Source: Flavobacteriia bacterium
GTDB lineage: Bacteria; Bacteroidota; Bacteroidia; Flavobacteriales_D; Crocinitomicaceae
DNA length: 64,000 nucleotides
NCBI GenBank assembly: GCA_947450325.1
Contig: CANFUT010000011.1
Location: 55,784 to 119,783 of the forward strand
Direction: 5' to 3'
Each line of letters opens with the position of its first letter. The first letter of the stretch is position 1. The position numbers were made by a program, and so were the translations under genes. Below the pieces are notes generated by a model that was not told the DNA's origin, did not search any database, and saw nothing but the letters and a program-made list of their open reading frames with translations. Of the stretch, positions 50,638 through 61,700 are shown in pieces.

Positions 50638-53600
50638 ATGAAAAGAATTATTACACTCGCATTTAGCCTTTTATTTGTTTGTACTCACCTTTTTGGACAA
50701 GGCAAACTCGTTTATGAACAAGATTCTAAATGGTTTTGGGGGTTAAATATTGGTACAACTTGGCAAACAACAGATGTCAAAAACAAAAATAATTGGGGAT
50801 TAGGCTTGACAATAGGAAAGTCATTTAATTACAATTATGGCAAAAAAATCAGTTTTGATTTACGTGGAAGATACCTATATGGAAATTGGTACGGTCAGGA
50901 TGTTGATACAACAGGTTTTCAGAAAACAAATGCCGCATTAAGCAGTGGTGCAACTAATTACAAAGATGGAATTGGTTATTCTGTATTAAACTACAAAACA
51001 GAAGTTCACCGATTGGCTTTAGAGTTGGTAATTCATGCCAATGGAATCAGAGAACGTTCAGGTTGGGACCCATATATTTTTGGAGGAGTTGGATTGACTT
51101 GGCACCAAACTTATGGAAATCAATTAGATGGAAACGATACCATTTCTGGCGGAAAATATGCATATAACCAACTGAATGGCGATTATTCGAAAGCAAGTTT
51201 GAATGCAATTCAAGACGGAAGTTATGAAACAGCTTTAGATGGAACTACCAAAGGAAAATATAGAGTTGGATTTATGCCAAGCTTAGGTTTTGGATTGGGT
51301 TACCAAGTAAGTCCACGTTTTTCTCTAGGATTAGAGCACAAAACTACGTTTACGCGTATTGATAACTTTGACGGTTATGTAAATACTTCTAGCAAATGGC
51401 CAAATGACATCTATCATTATACCAGCTTCTATTTGAGATTTCAAATGAAGAATAGACACAATTATGTTGAAGACAACCCAAATAGTTTACACAATTTACC
51501 AAACTATGAAAACCAAACCAACCAAGGTTCAAATCAACCACCTGTTGTAAACTTTACAAATCCTTCTATTTCTGGAACGACTGTTTCTCAACCTAATTTT
51601 ACCATTAGAGCAGAAGTAAAATATGTTGATGGAAAACAAAATATCACATTCAAACAAAACGGATTAAATAGTCAAAATTTTACTTATAATGCCACAACTG
51701 ATGCATTTGAAAGTAATGTGGTTTTGGTTCCTGGTCAAAATGTTTATGAAATTACGGGTGTTAATACAGCGGGAACAGATTTTGAATCGACAATTATCAT
51801 TTACAGTAAAGTGAATGAAATTGCACCACCTGTCGTAACTTTCAATAATCCACCAACAAGTCCCTACACAATCACTAATCCAGCATTCAATTTGATGGCT
51901 ACTGTGCTAAATGTGCAACAAGCAAATCAAGTCACAGTGACTGTGAACGGTCAATCATTCCAAAATTTCAATTTCAACCCTTCAAACAATGTAGTTACTG
52001 CAAATTTGAATTTGACTTTGGGAACAAATATTGTGACTGTTACAGGAACAAATACTGCAGGAACAGACGTTGAATCGACAACTTTGATTTACAATGTTGT
52101 AAACGAGCAATTACCTGTTGTGAATTTTACTAATCCTGCTGTATCAGGAACTTCAGTTACACAGCCAAACTATACAATTCGTGCAGATGTAAAATATGTG
52201 AATGGTAAAGAAAATATCACTTTCAAACAAAATGGTATTTATAATGGAACTTTCTTTTACAATGCTACGACAGATCGTTTGGAAAGCAATGTTGTCTTAA
52301 CTCCAGGTCAAAATATTTTTGAAATTATTGGGACAAATACTTTTGGATCTGATCAAGAAACGACTATTATTGTTTACAATAAAACAACGATTTTACCTCC
52401 TCCAATTGTAAAGTACACCAATCCAACGACAAGTCCATATAATACGACTTCTCAATCTTTTCCGTTGACAGCAACAGTTTTGAATGTTCAGCAAAGCAAT
52501 CAAATCACAATGAAAGTGAATGGACAAACATTTACAAATTTTACTTTCAATCCATTGAACAATGTTGTTAGTGCAAATTTGAATTTGGTTTTTGGTTCGA
52601 ACGTCGTTGTAACAACAGGAACAAATTCTGCTGGAACTGACTCTAAAACAACAACTATCATTTACAGACCAGGAGTAACAGAGCAACCACCAGTTGTTTA
52701 TTTCGTGGATCCACAAGTAAGTCCATACACAACACTGAATTCTACTTTCCTAGTTAAAGCAGAAGTCTTGAATGTTGCCGGAAGTCAAAATGTAACTTTC
52801 AAACAAAACGGAAGTGTAAATCAAAACTTTACTTTCAATAGTTCAACCCACGATTTCCAAAGTTCTGTAGTTTTAAACCCAGGACAAAATGTATTCGAAA
52901 TCATTGGAACAAATAACGCAGGTTCAGCGCAAGCAACGACTATCATCATTTATGAAAGACAAGCGCCAAAACCGCCAATAGTAACAATTACAAATCCGTC
53001 GGTAAATCCTTACACTACTGAAAACAGCACATTCGCATTGAGTGCAACGGTTTTGAATGTTACTACCGCAAATCAAATTGAAGTAAATTTCAATGGTCAA
53101 ATATTATCGAATTTCACTTATGTAAATGCAAACAATTCAGTTGCTGCGTATTTGAATTTAATTGAAGGAACGAATACAATTTCTGTCAGAGGTACAAATA
53201 ATGATGGTACAGATATCAAACAAACTATCATCATTTATAGAAAACCAGTTGTACTTCCTCCGCCATTTGTAACTTTCACAGCTCCAAATGTTGATCCTTA
53301 CACAACTGATGTCGCTAATTACAATGTATCAGCATCTGTATTAAATGTTGCGAATTCTAGCGGGGTGAACGTCAATGTAAATGGCGTGAATATCACAAAC
53401 TTCAATTTCAATCCTAGTACAACTGTTGTTACATTTCCTGTTACACTGATTGAAGGAGCGAATGTGATTGTGATTACTGGAACAAATACTGTCGGAAGTG
53501 ATTCAAAAACACATACGATCATTTACCGCAAACCTCAAACTATCGTTCCACCGATTGTTACTTTCCAGGATCCAATTTCAAATCCTTTGACGGTTTTCAA

Positions 53601-56600
53601 TCAAACATATAATGTAAAAACGAGAGTACAATATGTTGCTGGTCCGCAAAATATTCAGTTGAAAATAAATGGTGTAACTTCAACCAATTTCACTTACAGT
53701 AATTCATCTGAATTGATGGCCTTTACTACAAGTTTGATTGTTGGTGCAAACATTATTGAGATTACTGGAACAAATGCAGCTGGTCAGGATACAAAAACGA
53801 CTACGATTATTTTCAAAATGCCAGATCCAATGTTGCCTCCAACGGTAACAATTACTAATCCAGCAAATAATCCACACGCAACAACAATTCCTTCAACACC
53901 AATTACAGCAACTGTTTTGAATGTCGACGGTGCTCAAAACATCCAAGTATTGGTAAATGGAACTGCATTCAATGCTTTTACTTACAATTTGGCAACTAAA
54001 CAGTTGACATTTACTATGAGTTTGAACGAAGGAAGCAATTCATTGGTTATCACTGGAACAAATAATGCAGGTCAAGCGAGTGACAACAGAACGATTAATT
54101 ACAGAAAATTAGTTCTTCAGAATCCTCCATTTGTAACATTTATAAACCCTGCAGTTGGTGGAACAACAGTAACAAACGCCAGTTATGCAGTAAAAGCAAA
54201 TGTGATTAATGTAGACAACATAACGCAAATTGTAGTTCAACAAAACGGTTTAACAGTCAATCCGAATTTATACTCTTTCAATTCAACAACGAAAGAAGTA
54301 TTGTTCAACACCAATTTAAATGTTGGAAATAATACTTTTACAGTTACAGGAACGAATCCTTCTGGAACACACAGCGCTACAACAAATATCATTTACCGAG
54401 TGCCTGTTGTTGCTTGTGACAAACCAGTAATTACATTTATTGCGCCTGCAACACAATCATTAGAGGTTGCAGCAAATACATATGCATTCAGCGTGCAAGT
54501 GGACAATATCATTACAGCAAATCAAGTACAAGTATTTGTGAATGGAATTGTGCAAGCTATTTTAGGAAGTTACAATGCAACAACGAAAGTTTTCTCTCAA
54601 AACATTGGCTTGAGCGAAGGACAAAACACCATTGAAGTGGTTGCTACCAATTCTTGTGGTGTTGAGAAAAAGAACCGCATGATGATTTTCAAACCTGTTG
54701 CGGCTCCTTGTTTGGCTCCAGTTGTTCAAAGAATTTTACCAAACGTAGAAACAACGAACACACAAGAAACTACCATTCAAATAAAAGCAAGCATTATTAA
54801 TGTTGCGAATGCCAATGAAATAGTGTTGAAAGTAAATGGTGTTGCAGTTGCCGCCAATTACGATTTAGCAACCAAAGAATTGTCAGCGACAGCCAATTTG
54901 AAAATGGGATTAAATTCAATTGAAATTCAAGTTAGCAAAGATTGTGGATCTGCTAGTACTTCTTGGATTGTTATGCGTCGTGAATGTAAAAAACCAATTA
55001 TTATCTTAAATTCTTCCACTTCTGCAAACAATAGTTCAACTTATGCGCAAGCTTTTGGATTGAATGCAAGTATTACAGGGTTATCTCAAGGATCAACTAT
55101 CACAGTTACACAAAATGGGAAACAAATCAATTTTGTTTATAATCAACAAACAAGTACACTGATTTTAGACCGTCCTTTAGATGCAGGAAACAATACTTTT
55201 GTTATTACAGCAACAAATGAATGTGGTTCTACAACCATGGCCATTACAGTTACTAAAACGAATGATCCAAATGCGATGCCTCCAAAAATTAACATTACAA
55301 ATCCTGCAACGACACCATACAACACTGAAGTAGGTGCAATGAACATACAAGTGAGCACACAATTTGTAACTGCGGCAAGTCAAGTGTCAATCACTGTAAA
55401 TGGAGTTCCAACAAATTTCAATTTCAATGCAGCGAATGGTGTAATTACTTTCAATCAAACATTTGTGAGTGGAAATAATGTAATCGTAGCAACAGCAGTT
55501 AATAATTATGGCTCTGCAACTGATACAAAAACTGTAATTTACAAAGAGAAAATTATTCCTGCGCCAGTAATTACAATTACTTCACCAACAAATTGTCCTG
55601 CTACATTGGCTCCAGGAATCGTAACAATTACTGGATTTGTAACAAACATCAACAGTTTAAGTGAAGTTACATTTACAATCAATGGACAACCAGTTACGAA
55701 TGTCAATCCAGTGTTGAGTAATGGCAATTTAAATTTCTCTTTCACAGTAAATTTAGGTGAAGGAAACACTGTGAATTTTCAAATCAATGCTGTGAATGCT
55801 GGAGGAAGCGATTCTAAATCATGTCAGCTAATTGCTAAAGTACCTTGCTCAGCTCCAAGCGTACAAAGAGTTCTTCCAAATATTGAATCTTCTAACACGC
55901 AAGAATCAACAATCCAAATTAAAGCAAATGTGTACAATGTTGCGAGCGCAAATGAAATTAGTTTAAAAGTAAATGGCATTTCAGTTGCAGCGAATTACAA
56001 TACTGCGACTAAAGAATTGTCTGCAACAGTAAGTTTGAAAATGGGATTAAATTCTATTGAAGTCGTTGCGAGTAATAATTGCGGAAATGCTTCAGTTACT
56101 TGGACGGTCGTTCGCAAAGAATGCGCAAAACCAGTTATTGTTGTTAATTCTTCAACTGCCGCAAACAATAGTTCTACTTATGCACAAGCATTTGGATTAA
56201 ACGCAACAGTGAATGGATTAAGTCAAGGTTCAAATATTACAATTACACAAAATGGTAAACCTGTCAATTTTGCTTTCAATCAACAAACGACAACCATTGT
56301 TTTAGATCGTCCATTGGATATGGGAACTAACGTATTTGTAATTACAGCAACCAATGATTGTGGTTCTACAACGATTACAATTACTGTTACTAAAGCAACT
56401 GATCCAAGTGCTGTTCCACCAAAAATCAATATTATAAATCCAGCAACAACACCATACAATACTGAAAATGGCTCGATGAATATTCAAGTGACAACTCAGT
56501 TTGTTTCAGCTGCAAATCAAGTTTCGATTTCTGTAAATGGGGTTCCTACGAATTTCAATTTTAATCCTGTGAATGGTGTAGTAACTTTTAATCAAAATTT

Positions 56601-57123
56601 TGTAAATGGAAGCAATGTAATCGTTGCAACTGCAACCAATAATTATGGTTCAGATTCAGATACAAAAACAGTTATTTACAAACAACAGATTTCACGCACA
56701 CCACAGATATTTATTACCTCTCCAGCTACTTGTCCGGCGAAATTTTCTCCAGGTACAATTACAATAACTGGTTATGCAACAAATATCAACAACGTGAATG
56801 AGGTAACATTTACTGCGAATGGAAACCCTATTCAAAATGTAAATCCAGTATTAAACAATGGAACACTTACATTCTCATTTACAATTAATTTAGGTGAAGG
56901 AAATAATTTGATTAATCTTCAAATTAATGCTGTAAATGTTGGTGGTAGTGATGCTAAATCATGTGAGTTATCTCTTGAACCAGTAGGACGTCCAGGTTCG
57001 CAAACGCCAACTCCTAAACCAAGAACAAATACTCCAATTCAAAATCCAAAACCCACGCCGACTCCTACTCCAACCCCTACACCAACTCCAATTAAAAGAC
57101 CTGGAATTGGAGGATTAAATTAA
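50638..57123 (+). CDS. 2161-residue repeat protein: N-terminal barrel-like domain plus 19 Ig-like modules
   Basis: After a signal peptide (ending LFGQ) about 270 residues resemble an outer-membrane barrel (DSKWFWGLNIGTTWQT, WGLGLTIGKSFNYNYG, RVGFMPSLGFGLGYQVSPRFSLGLEHKTTF, closing HYTSFYLRFQMK). From residue ~300 to ~2115 come 19 Ig-like modules of about 90-100 residues, each 'PPxVxFxNPxxxPYTTxxxxFxVxAxVLNVxxxxxxxVxxNG...NxxTxTGTNxAGTDSxTTxIIYR'. Modules 12-15 (codons from 54709) and 16-19 (from 55846) form a tandem duplicate of 379 residues. The end is a Pro/Thr tail (PTPTPTPTPTPTPIK) with no sorting domain. Likely an adhesin or cell-wall-spanning protein; whether the repeats face outward depends on barrel topology. 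A terminator follows. Confidence 0.85.
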   Translation: MKRIITLAFSLLFVCTHLFGQGKLVYEQDSKWFWGLNIGTTWQTTDVKNKNNWGLGLTIGKSFNYNYGKKISFDLRGRYLYGNWYGQDVDTTGFQKTNAALSSGATNYKDGIGYSVLNYKTEVHRLALELVIHANGIRERSGWDPYIFGGVGLTWHQTYGNQLDGNDTISGGKYAYNQLNGDYSKASLNAIQDGSYETALDGTTKGKYRVGFMPSLGFGLGYQVSPRFSLGLEHKTTFTRIDNFDGYVNTSSKWPNDIYHYTSFYLRFQMKNRHNYVEDNPNSLHNLPNYENQTNQGSNQPPVVNFTNPSISGTTVSQPNFTIRAEVKYVDGKQNITFKQNGLNSQNFTYNATTDAFESNVVLVPGQNVYEITGVNTAGTDFESTIIIYSKVNEIAPPVVTFNNPPTSPYTITNPAFNLMATVLNVQQANQVTVTVNGQSFQNFNFNPSNNVVTANLNLTLGTNIVTVTGTNTAGTDVESTTLIYNVVNEQLPVVNFTNPAVSGTSVTQPNYTIRADVKYVNGKENITFKQNGIYNGTFFYNATTDRLESNVVLTPGQNIFEIIGTNTFGSDQETTIIVYNKTTILPPPIVKYTNPTTSPYNTTSQSFPLTATVLNVQQSNQITMKVNGQTFTNFTFNPLNNVVSANLNLVFGSNVVVTTGTNSAGTDSKTTTIIYRPGVTEQPPVVYFVDPQVSPYTTLNSTFLVKAEVLNVAGSQNVTFKQNGSVNQNFTFNSSTHDFQSSVVLNPGQNVFEIIGTNNAGSAQATTIIIYERQAPKPPIVTITNPSVNPYTTENSTFALSATVLNVTTANQIEVNFNGQILSNFTYVNANNSVAAYLNLIEGTNTISVRGTNNDGTDIKQTIIIYRKPVVLPPPFVTFTAPNVDPYTTDVANYNVSASVLNVANSSGVNVNVNGVNITNFNFNPSTTVVTFPVTLIEGANVIVITGTNTVGSDSKTHTIIYRKPQTIVPPIVTFQDPISNPLTVFNQTYNVKTRVQYVAGPQNIQLKINGVTSTNFTYSNSSELMAFTTSLIVGANIIEITGTNAAGQDTKTTTIIFKMPDPMLPPTVTITNPANNPHATTIPSTPITATVLNVDGAQNIQVLVNGTAFNAFTYNLATKQLTFTMSLNEGSNSLVITGTNNAGQASDNRTINYRKLVLQNPPFVTFINPAVGGTTVTNASYAVKANVINVDNITQIVVQQNGLTVNPNLYSFNSTTKEVLFNTNLNVGNNTFTVTGTNPSGTHSATTNIIYRVPVVACDKPVITFIAPATQSLEVAANTYAFSVQVDNIITANQVQVFVNGIVQAILGSYNATTKVFSQNIGLSEGQNTIEVVATNSCGVEKKNRMMIFKPVAAPCLAPVVQRILPNVETTNTQETTIQIKASIINVANANEIVLKVNGVAVAANYDLATKELSATANLKMGLNSIEIQVSKDCGSASTSWIVMRRECKKPIIILNSSTSANNSSTYAQAFGLNASITGLSQGSTITVTQNGKQINFVYNQQTSTLILDRPLDAGNNTFVITATNECGSTTMAITVTKTNDPNAMPPKINITNPATTPYNTEVGAMNIQVSTQFVTAASQVSITVNGVPTNFNFNAANGVITFNQTFVSGNNVIVATAVNNYGSATDTKTVIYKEKIIPAPVITITSPTNCPATLAPGIVTITGFVTNINSLSEVTFTINGQPVTNVNPVLSNGNLNFSFTVNLGEGNTVNFQINAVNAGGSDSKSCQLIAKVPCSAPSVQRVLPNIESSNTQESTIQIKANVYNVASANEISLKVNGISVAANYNTATKELSATVSLKMGLNSIEVVASNNCGNASVTWTVVRKECAKPVIVVNSSTAANNSSTYAQAFGLNATVNGLSQGSNITITQNGKPVNFAFNQQTTTIVLDRPLDMGTNVFVITATNDCGSTTITITVTKATDPSAVPPKINIINPATTPYNTENGSMNIQVTTQFVSAANQVSISVNGVPTNFNFNPVNGVVTFNQNFVNGSNVIVATATNNYGSDSDTKTVIYKQQISRTPQIFITSPATCPAKFSPGTITITGYATNINNVNEVTFTANGNPIQNVNPVLNNGTLTFSFTINLGEGNNLINLQINAVNVGGSDAKSCELSLEPVGRPGSQTPTPKPRTNTPIQNPKPTPTPTPTPTPTPIKRPGIGGLN
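54709..56982 (+). repeat. Tandem duplication of 1137 bp within the giant repeat gene
   Basis: Units 54709-55845 and 55846-56982 encode the same four-module block in order: 'PxVQRxLPN...NTQE' (Cys-flanked), 'KKPI/AKPVI..NSST..NNSSTYAQAFGLN', 'PPKINI.NPATTPYNTE' and 'P.IxITSP..CPA..xPG'. The spacing between matching Cys codons is exactly 379 codons. Copies have diverged considerably in DNA, so the duplication is not recent. Confidence 0.8.
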
Positions 57124-57139
57124 AAATTCAAATTTTCAC

Positions 57140-57169
57140 AAGCGTCTAGTTCTCACTAGGCGCTTTTTT
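57140..57169 (+). terminator. Terminator of the giant repeat gene
   Basis: AGCGTCTAG and CTAGGCGCT (one G-T pair) around TTCTCA, followed by TTTTTT. Confidence 0.8.
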
Positions 57170-57185
57170 GTACCCAATTTTGAGC

Positions 57186-57287
57186 AAAAAAAATGCGGTT
57201 CAAAATAACTTGAACCGCATTTTCTGATAATCAACCTAACCACTATTCACTGAAAAAAGCTTTAAAGCTTATACTTTTCTACTATAA
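57186..57287 (-). ncRNA. Candidate small RNA (about 100 nt) with own promoter and terminator
   Basis: On the minus strand a canonical promoter (TTTG 57323-57320, 19-base spacer, TACCTTTG 57300-57293) is followed by ~65 bases without an ORF and then a strong hairpin: AAAATGCGGTTCAA paired with TTGAACCGCATTTT (57223-57190, 14 bp, 6-base loop) and a T8 run. The stretch also has a palindromic AAGCTTTAAAGCTT. It lies between the terminator of the giant gene and the M20 gene, which is on the same strand but ends 220 bases earlier. No known family could be matched here. Confidence 0.5.
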
Positions 57288-57292
57288 CAGTA

Positions 57293-57323
57293 CAAAGGTA
57301 TTTCAGAAATAAATCCTGTCAAA
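57293..57323 (-). promoter_or_regulatory. Promoter of the candidate small RNA
   Basis: Both boxes of the Bacteroidota consensus are present with 19-base spacing; it is one of the best matches in the window. Confidence 0.6.
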
Positions 57324-57505
57324 TTCTTTTTTTTGGGATTCTTAAAATTGAAAAATAAACTGAAAAAATTCGACCATAAAAATTGAATATTAGCCGAATA
57401 AAAACATTTGTTAATGGTTAAAATGTCGAAAACACTGTTGGATTCCCAAAATTAATTTCAACTTATAATCAGTTGAAATCTAGTAGAGATTTATTCTATC
57501 ATGAA

Positions 57506-58696
57506 TTAAAAAGCAGTGTTTGCCATGACTTGCATTCCAGTCAACATGGATGCAACATCAACGTCAAATCTTGGATGATGCACGCCGTTAGTAATTCCTT
57601 TGGCAACATTTCCAACACCTAATCGAAAAAAGCATACAGGTACTTTTTGAGAATAGAAAGCAAAATCTTCTGCGGTCAATCGAATTGGTAATTCTTCGAC
57701 ATGATCTTCTCCAAGTACTTGTTTTGCTTTGGTGCGCAATTTACTTGTTACTGCTGCATCATTTGCCAAAAATGGGTAACCTTTACTAATCTCGACTTCA
57801 ATCGTTCCTCCCATTGATTCCGCAATCATCGACGCTTGCGCTTCAATTAATTTCCAAGCTTGAGTGCGCCAATTTTCATCCATCGTTCTGAAAGTACCTT
57901 TCAGTTTAACTTTAGACGGAATGATATTGGTATCTCCTAATCCTTCAAAATAACCAAATGTGAGCACGCAAGGAATTTTAGGGTCGCATTTTCTGCTAAC
58001 AATTTGTTGCAAAGAGGTCACGATATTCGCACCAATTAAAATCGGATCAACACATTGATGAGGCATCGCTCCGTGTCCGCCAACTCCATGAATTGTCATA
58101 TAAATTTCATCGCATGAAGCCATGTAAATTCCTTCTTTGAAACCCACTTTTCCAGTTTCCATTTCTGGAAAAACATGCAATGCATACATTTCAAGCACTC
58201 TTGGATTTTCCAAAACTCCTGCCTCAATCATCAAAGATGCACCTCCCGGATTTTTCTCCTCTCCAGGTTGGAAAATCAATTTTACTGGTTGTGGCAATTC
58301 ATCTTTTAAAGCATGTAAAATTTCAGCAACACCCAATAAAATACTGGTGTGCACATCATGTCCACAAGCATGCATCACATCAGGATTTTTAGAAGCATAA
58401 TCCACAAGATTTTCTTCCAAAATGGGCAAAGCGTCTAAATCCGCTCTCAACGCTACGCAAGCTTGATCTTCGGAGTGATTTTTTCCGCGTAAAACAGCAA
58501 CAATTCCAGTTCCTGCAACATTGGTTTGGTGTTCAATCCCTAAAGTTGTAAGCACATTGGATACATATTTAGCAGTTTCAAACTCTTGAAATGATAATTC
58601 AGGATATTGATGTAAGTGTGTTCTATATCCACAAACTTTATCAAAAATTTGAATCGATAATTCCTTGATTTTAGAGTCAATATGTGTTGTTTCCAT
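57506..58696 (-). CDS. M20 family metallopeptidase/amidohydrolase
   Basis: A 396-residue M20D-type enzyme that removes an acyl or amino-acid group from an amide (hippurate hydrolase/IAA-amino acid hydrolase class). Motifs: RTHLHQYPELSFQEFETAKYV, ALRADLDALPI, MHACGHDVHTSILLG (zinc ligands), FQPGEE (catalytic Glu), VGGHGAMPHQCVDPI (dimerisation), LTAEDFAFYSQKVPVCFFRLG and GVHHPRFDVD (last His ligand). The frame extends to a GTG at 58702; ATG 58696 is preferred. It follows the propeller-barrel gene by about 9 bases on the same strand, so they are probably cotranscribed. Cytoplasmic. Confidence 0.93.
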   Translation of the reverse strand: METTHIDSKIKELSIQIFDKVCGYRTHLHQYPELSFQEFETAKYVSNVLTTLGIEHQTNVAGTGIVAVLRGKNHSEDQACVALRADLDALPILEENLVDYASKNPDVMHACGHDVHTSILLGVAEILHALKDELPQPVKLIFQPGEEKNPGGASLMIEAGVLENPRVLEMYALHVFPEMETGKVGFKEGIYMASCDEIYMTIHGVGGHGAMPHQCVDPILIGANIVTSLQQIVSRKCDPKIPCVLTFGYFEGLGDTNIIPSKVKLKGTFRTMDENWRTQAWKLIEAQASMIAESMGGTIEVEISKGYPFLANDAAVTSKLRTKAKQVLGEDHVEELPIRLTAEDFAFYSQKVPVCFFRLGVGNVAKGITNGVHHPRFDVDVASMLTGMQVMANTAF

Positions 58697-58705
58697 TTTC
58701 ACTTT

Positions 58706-61700
58706 TTAAATATCATAACCAATCGAAAAATATCCAATTGGTTTTTTATTGATTTGAAAATTTTCAATTCCCCAACCAAGGTCAAATCTAATAAAATAAC
58801 CAAACACTTTGGTCCTTACGCCCGAACCAATTCCACCAACAACCGGTTCACGTGAGTTAATCAATTGAATTTCCAAAGGTTTTGAATTGATCGACAAAGT
58901 ATTAAAATGATTATTTGCAGAAAAAGGTGTGCTTCCAGTCCACGAACAACCTGCATCAGCGAATAATATCCATTGAAATGTACGCAAAAATTCATTTCTC
59001 ACTGAATGTTTCGAAAGTACTTTGAAAACAGGAATTCGCATTTCGGAATTAAAAACAAAAAAGGAATTTCCATTGCGTACATTTTGAATGAATCCCCTCA
59101 ATGGCGTTGCAATCGTTTGGAAAAAATAATTTTGACTGGTACTCAATGCTTGATTTTGATCGAAAGAAACATCTGGACGAATGGTCCAATTGTCAACACC
59201 TCCCAAATAATAGACGATTGGTGCAGAACCAAGACTTCCCGCTCCTGCCAAACGATTGACCCAAGTAATTCCCTTAAAAAGCGGTTTTGAATTTCTGATA
59301 TCTAAACCAAAATTTAGTAACCATCTTGCACTTTTATTGGCAATCAAACCCGTTTCACCAAAAACTTTTGCGCGCCAACCCTGCCAAGTATTTAATTCTG
59401 TAAATGTTGAATTATCCCAAATAAATTCAGACTTGAAATTCAATTGATGAAACAATATTTTAGGCATTTCTAACGTGGTTTTGTCTGTTGCCAAAAACAT
59501 TTGTTTGTCATTTCTATAACCAAAAGTATTGCGCCAAGAAGTGGTTTCAGTGAATGGAAGCGATAATTTATATTTCAATTCGTCAACCGTCCATTTTGTG
59601 ATGTAATCGTTTGAGTTGATACTTGAATACGTTTGTCTGTAGATCGAAATTTGATGGTCTAACTTGAATTTATTGATATCTAAAATTCCCAAAAATTCAC
59701 CTGCACTGAAATTGGTTGGAATACGCATCGCTCCACGGATTCTAAAATCTTCAAAAAAGTCAGTGATTGTGGAACGAAACAAGATACTTAGAGGAGAATT
59801 ATTAAAATTCGAGCCTGTCCCACCAAAACGTTGATAAGCAGCATTCAAAAATCCATTATTTACTTGAACTAAAACCAATTCCTTGGAAAAATTTGTTTCG
59901 TATAACTTGATTTCAGGTTTGTTATATTTTATATTGAACGAATCATTCAACAAAAAATCCTCAAGTTGATATTTTTTCCATGTAGATTCCAACATAGACA
60001 ACTCTTTTTTTCTAAAAAAAGACATCGGAACCTCATCAATTACCACCTTTGAAAGAGGTGTTTGATAACTTTTAAATCGTCCATTCTGAAATACTTGAAA
60101 AAATAACTGTTGATTTTTATCCGTAATTTGATAATCAATGAATGAAGTAGAGAAATTGTAAATTGGATTTGCAATTGTCTGATATTGATAATGAATCAGT
60201 GAATCGACAAACAGAATGGATGAATCTTTATGTGCCAAGTAAAGATTCATTGAGCCTGACTTATCAGAAAGGAAAGTGTATAGGTTTTTCTCTAAAATCT
60301 GAGGTTTGGATTCATTTTCCAAAGGCGAATCGGTGATTCTGTTGCAAATCAATAATTTATTTTTAGCCTTTTTATTTTTTTTAAGCGACAAGGTAAAAAC
60401 ATCGAAACTAAAATTTTTATTGATTCTACTTATTTCATTCTCGAAAATTGTGTCATTCGTCCTATTTGAACTGAATATTATCGTCTGATCATTTAATCCA
60501 AACGATGGGTCAAGTTCATCGGAAATGTCATTCGTCAGTTGCTCTAAACTGCTTCCTGCTATTGTTAAGAGATACAAATCTGTTTGTCCATTTTTGATAC
60601 CACTTAAAATGATTTTTGAACCATCGATTGAAAAATCATATGCTTGAACATGGTCTAATTGTGACATTTTTTTGCTGTTCAACTCTTTGGTTTCTAAATC
60701 GTAAAATGCAAAATTCAGCCAGCCTTTAGATTGGTGAAAAAACGAGAGCAATTTTCCTCTTGGATTCCATTTTAACAATGGAGTAGAATAATCTTGAAGT
60801 CGATTCAGCTTCACGCCAGACTCAAATACTTTTGATTTCTCAAAAGTTGTGAGATCGCATAACCAAATGGCAGTCTTACCCTCAAAGAAATCCACGAATG
60901 CTATTTTTTTGCCATCAGGCGATGGAGCAAAATTTTTATACTGGTGATCTTTGGCCAGATTCATTTTGAGTTTTTCAAATGGAATGTCAGTTTGATTGGT
61001 CAACTCATTGAGGTAAATTTTCTTGTAATAATTTCCAAATTCAGGCGATAACTCTTGACTATTTTGACCAATTACGTAGCGCAAGGATCGATCTATATGT
61101 TGAGCAATCGAGGTCATTTTTATCACTTGAAACAATTTTTCGTTGCCATACATCAATTGAATGTAATTCCAAAAAGCGTGACCCGCTAAAATAGAATTTT
61201 CATCATTGAGTTTTGAAAAATCATCTAATTGTCCACTTAGAAATGCGTCTTTCATTTTAGAATCCAACGCGGCGTTCCATGGTTGTCCGTAAAATGAAAT
61301 GAAACCGTTGATAAACCAAGCTGGATGATTTGAAAGTGGATTTGCGAGTAAAACATCTGACCATTTTTCGCCGTAAAGCATTTGATTCAACATGTTTTCC
61401 GCCATCATCTCTTTGATTTGAATGTCTAATTCAGCATGCGAAGATTCATAATAAATCAAAGATTTTGATCCGACAAGCAAAGAAGATTTTCCAATTGTTT
61501 CACTTTCCTCTCTATTTGACCCGAGATTGCTTTGTCGTAAATCGGTAAATGATTTGAAAAGTACGAACTCCAATTCTTGACTAAATCTGAAATCAAATTG
61601 ACTTTCTAAATTTTTTATTTCAAATTGAATTTTTTGTGCAACATATTCCACCAACTCCTCTTCTTCAGCGTAAAAATAAATTTGATAGCCTTGAAAATCT

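Noticed and set aside
52393..52716. 107-residue minus-strand frame inside the giant repeat gene
   Set aside because: Shadow of the repeat modules, rich in Cys/Trp/Ile, with no promoter.
50638..57123. CRISPR-like or short tandem repeats in the 50-57 kb stretch
   Set aside because: Repetition is in coding modules of about 90-100 residues with diverged DNA; there are no short identical repeats with spacers and no cas genes in the window.
57258..57271. AAGCTTTAAAGCTT palindrome as a separate operator
   Set aside because: It lies inside the candidate small RNA and may simply be part of its fold; not enough evidence for a binding site.
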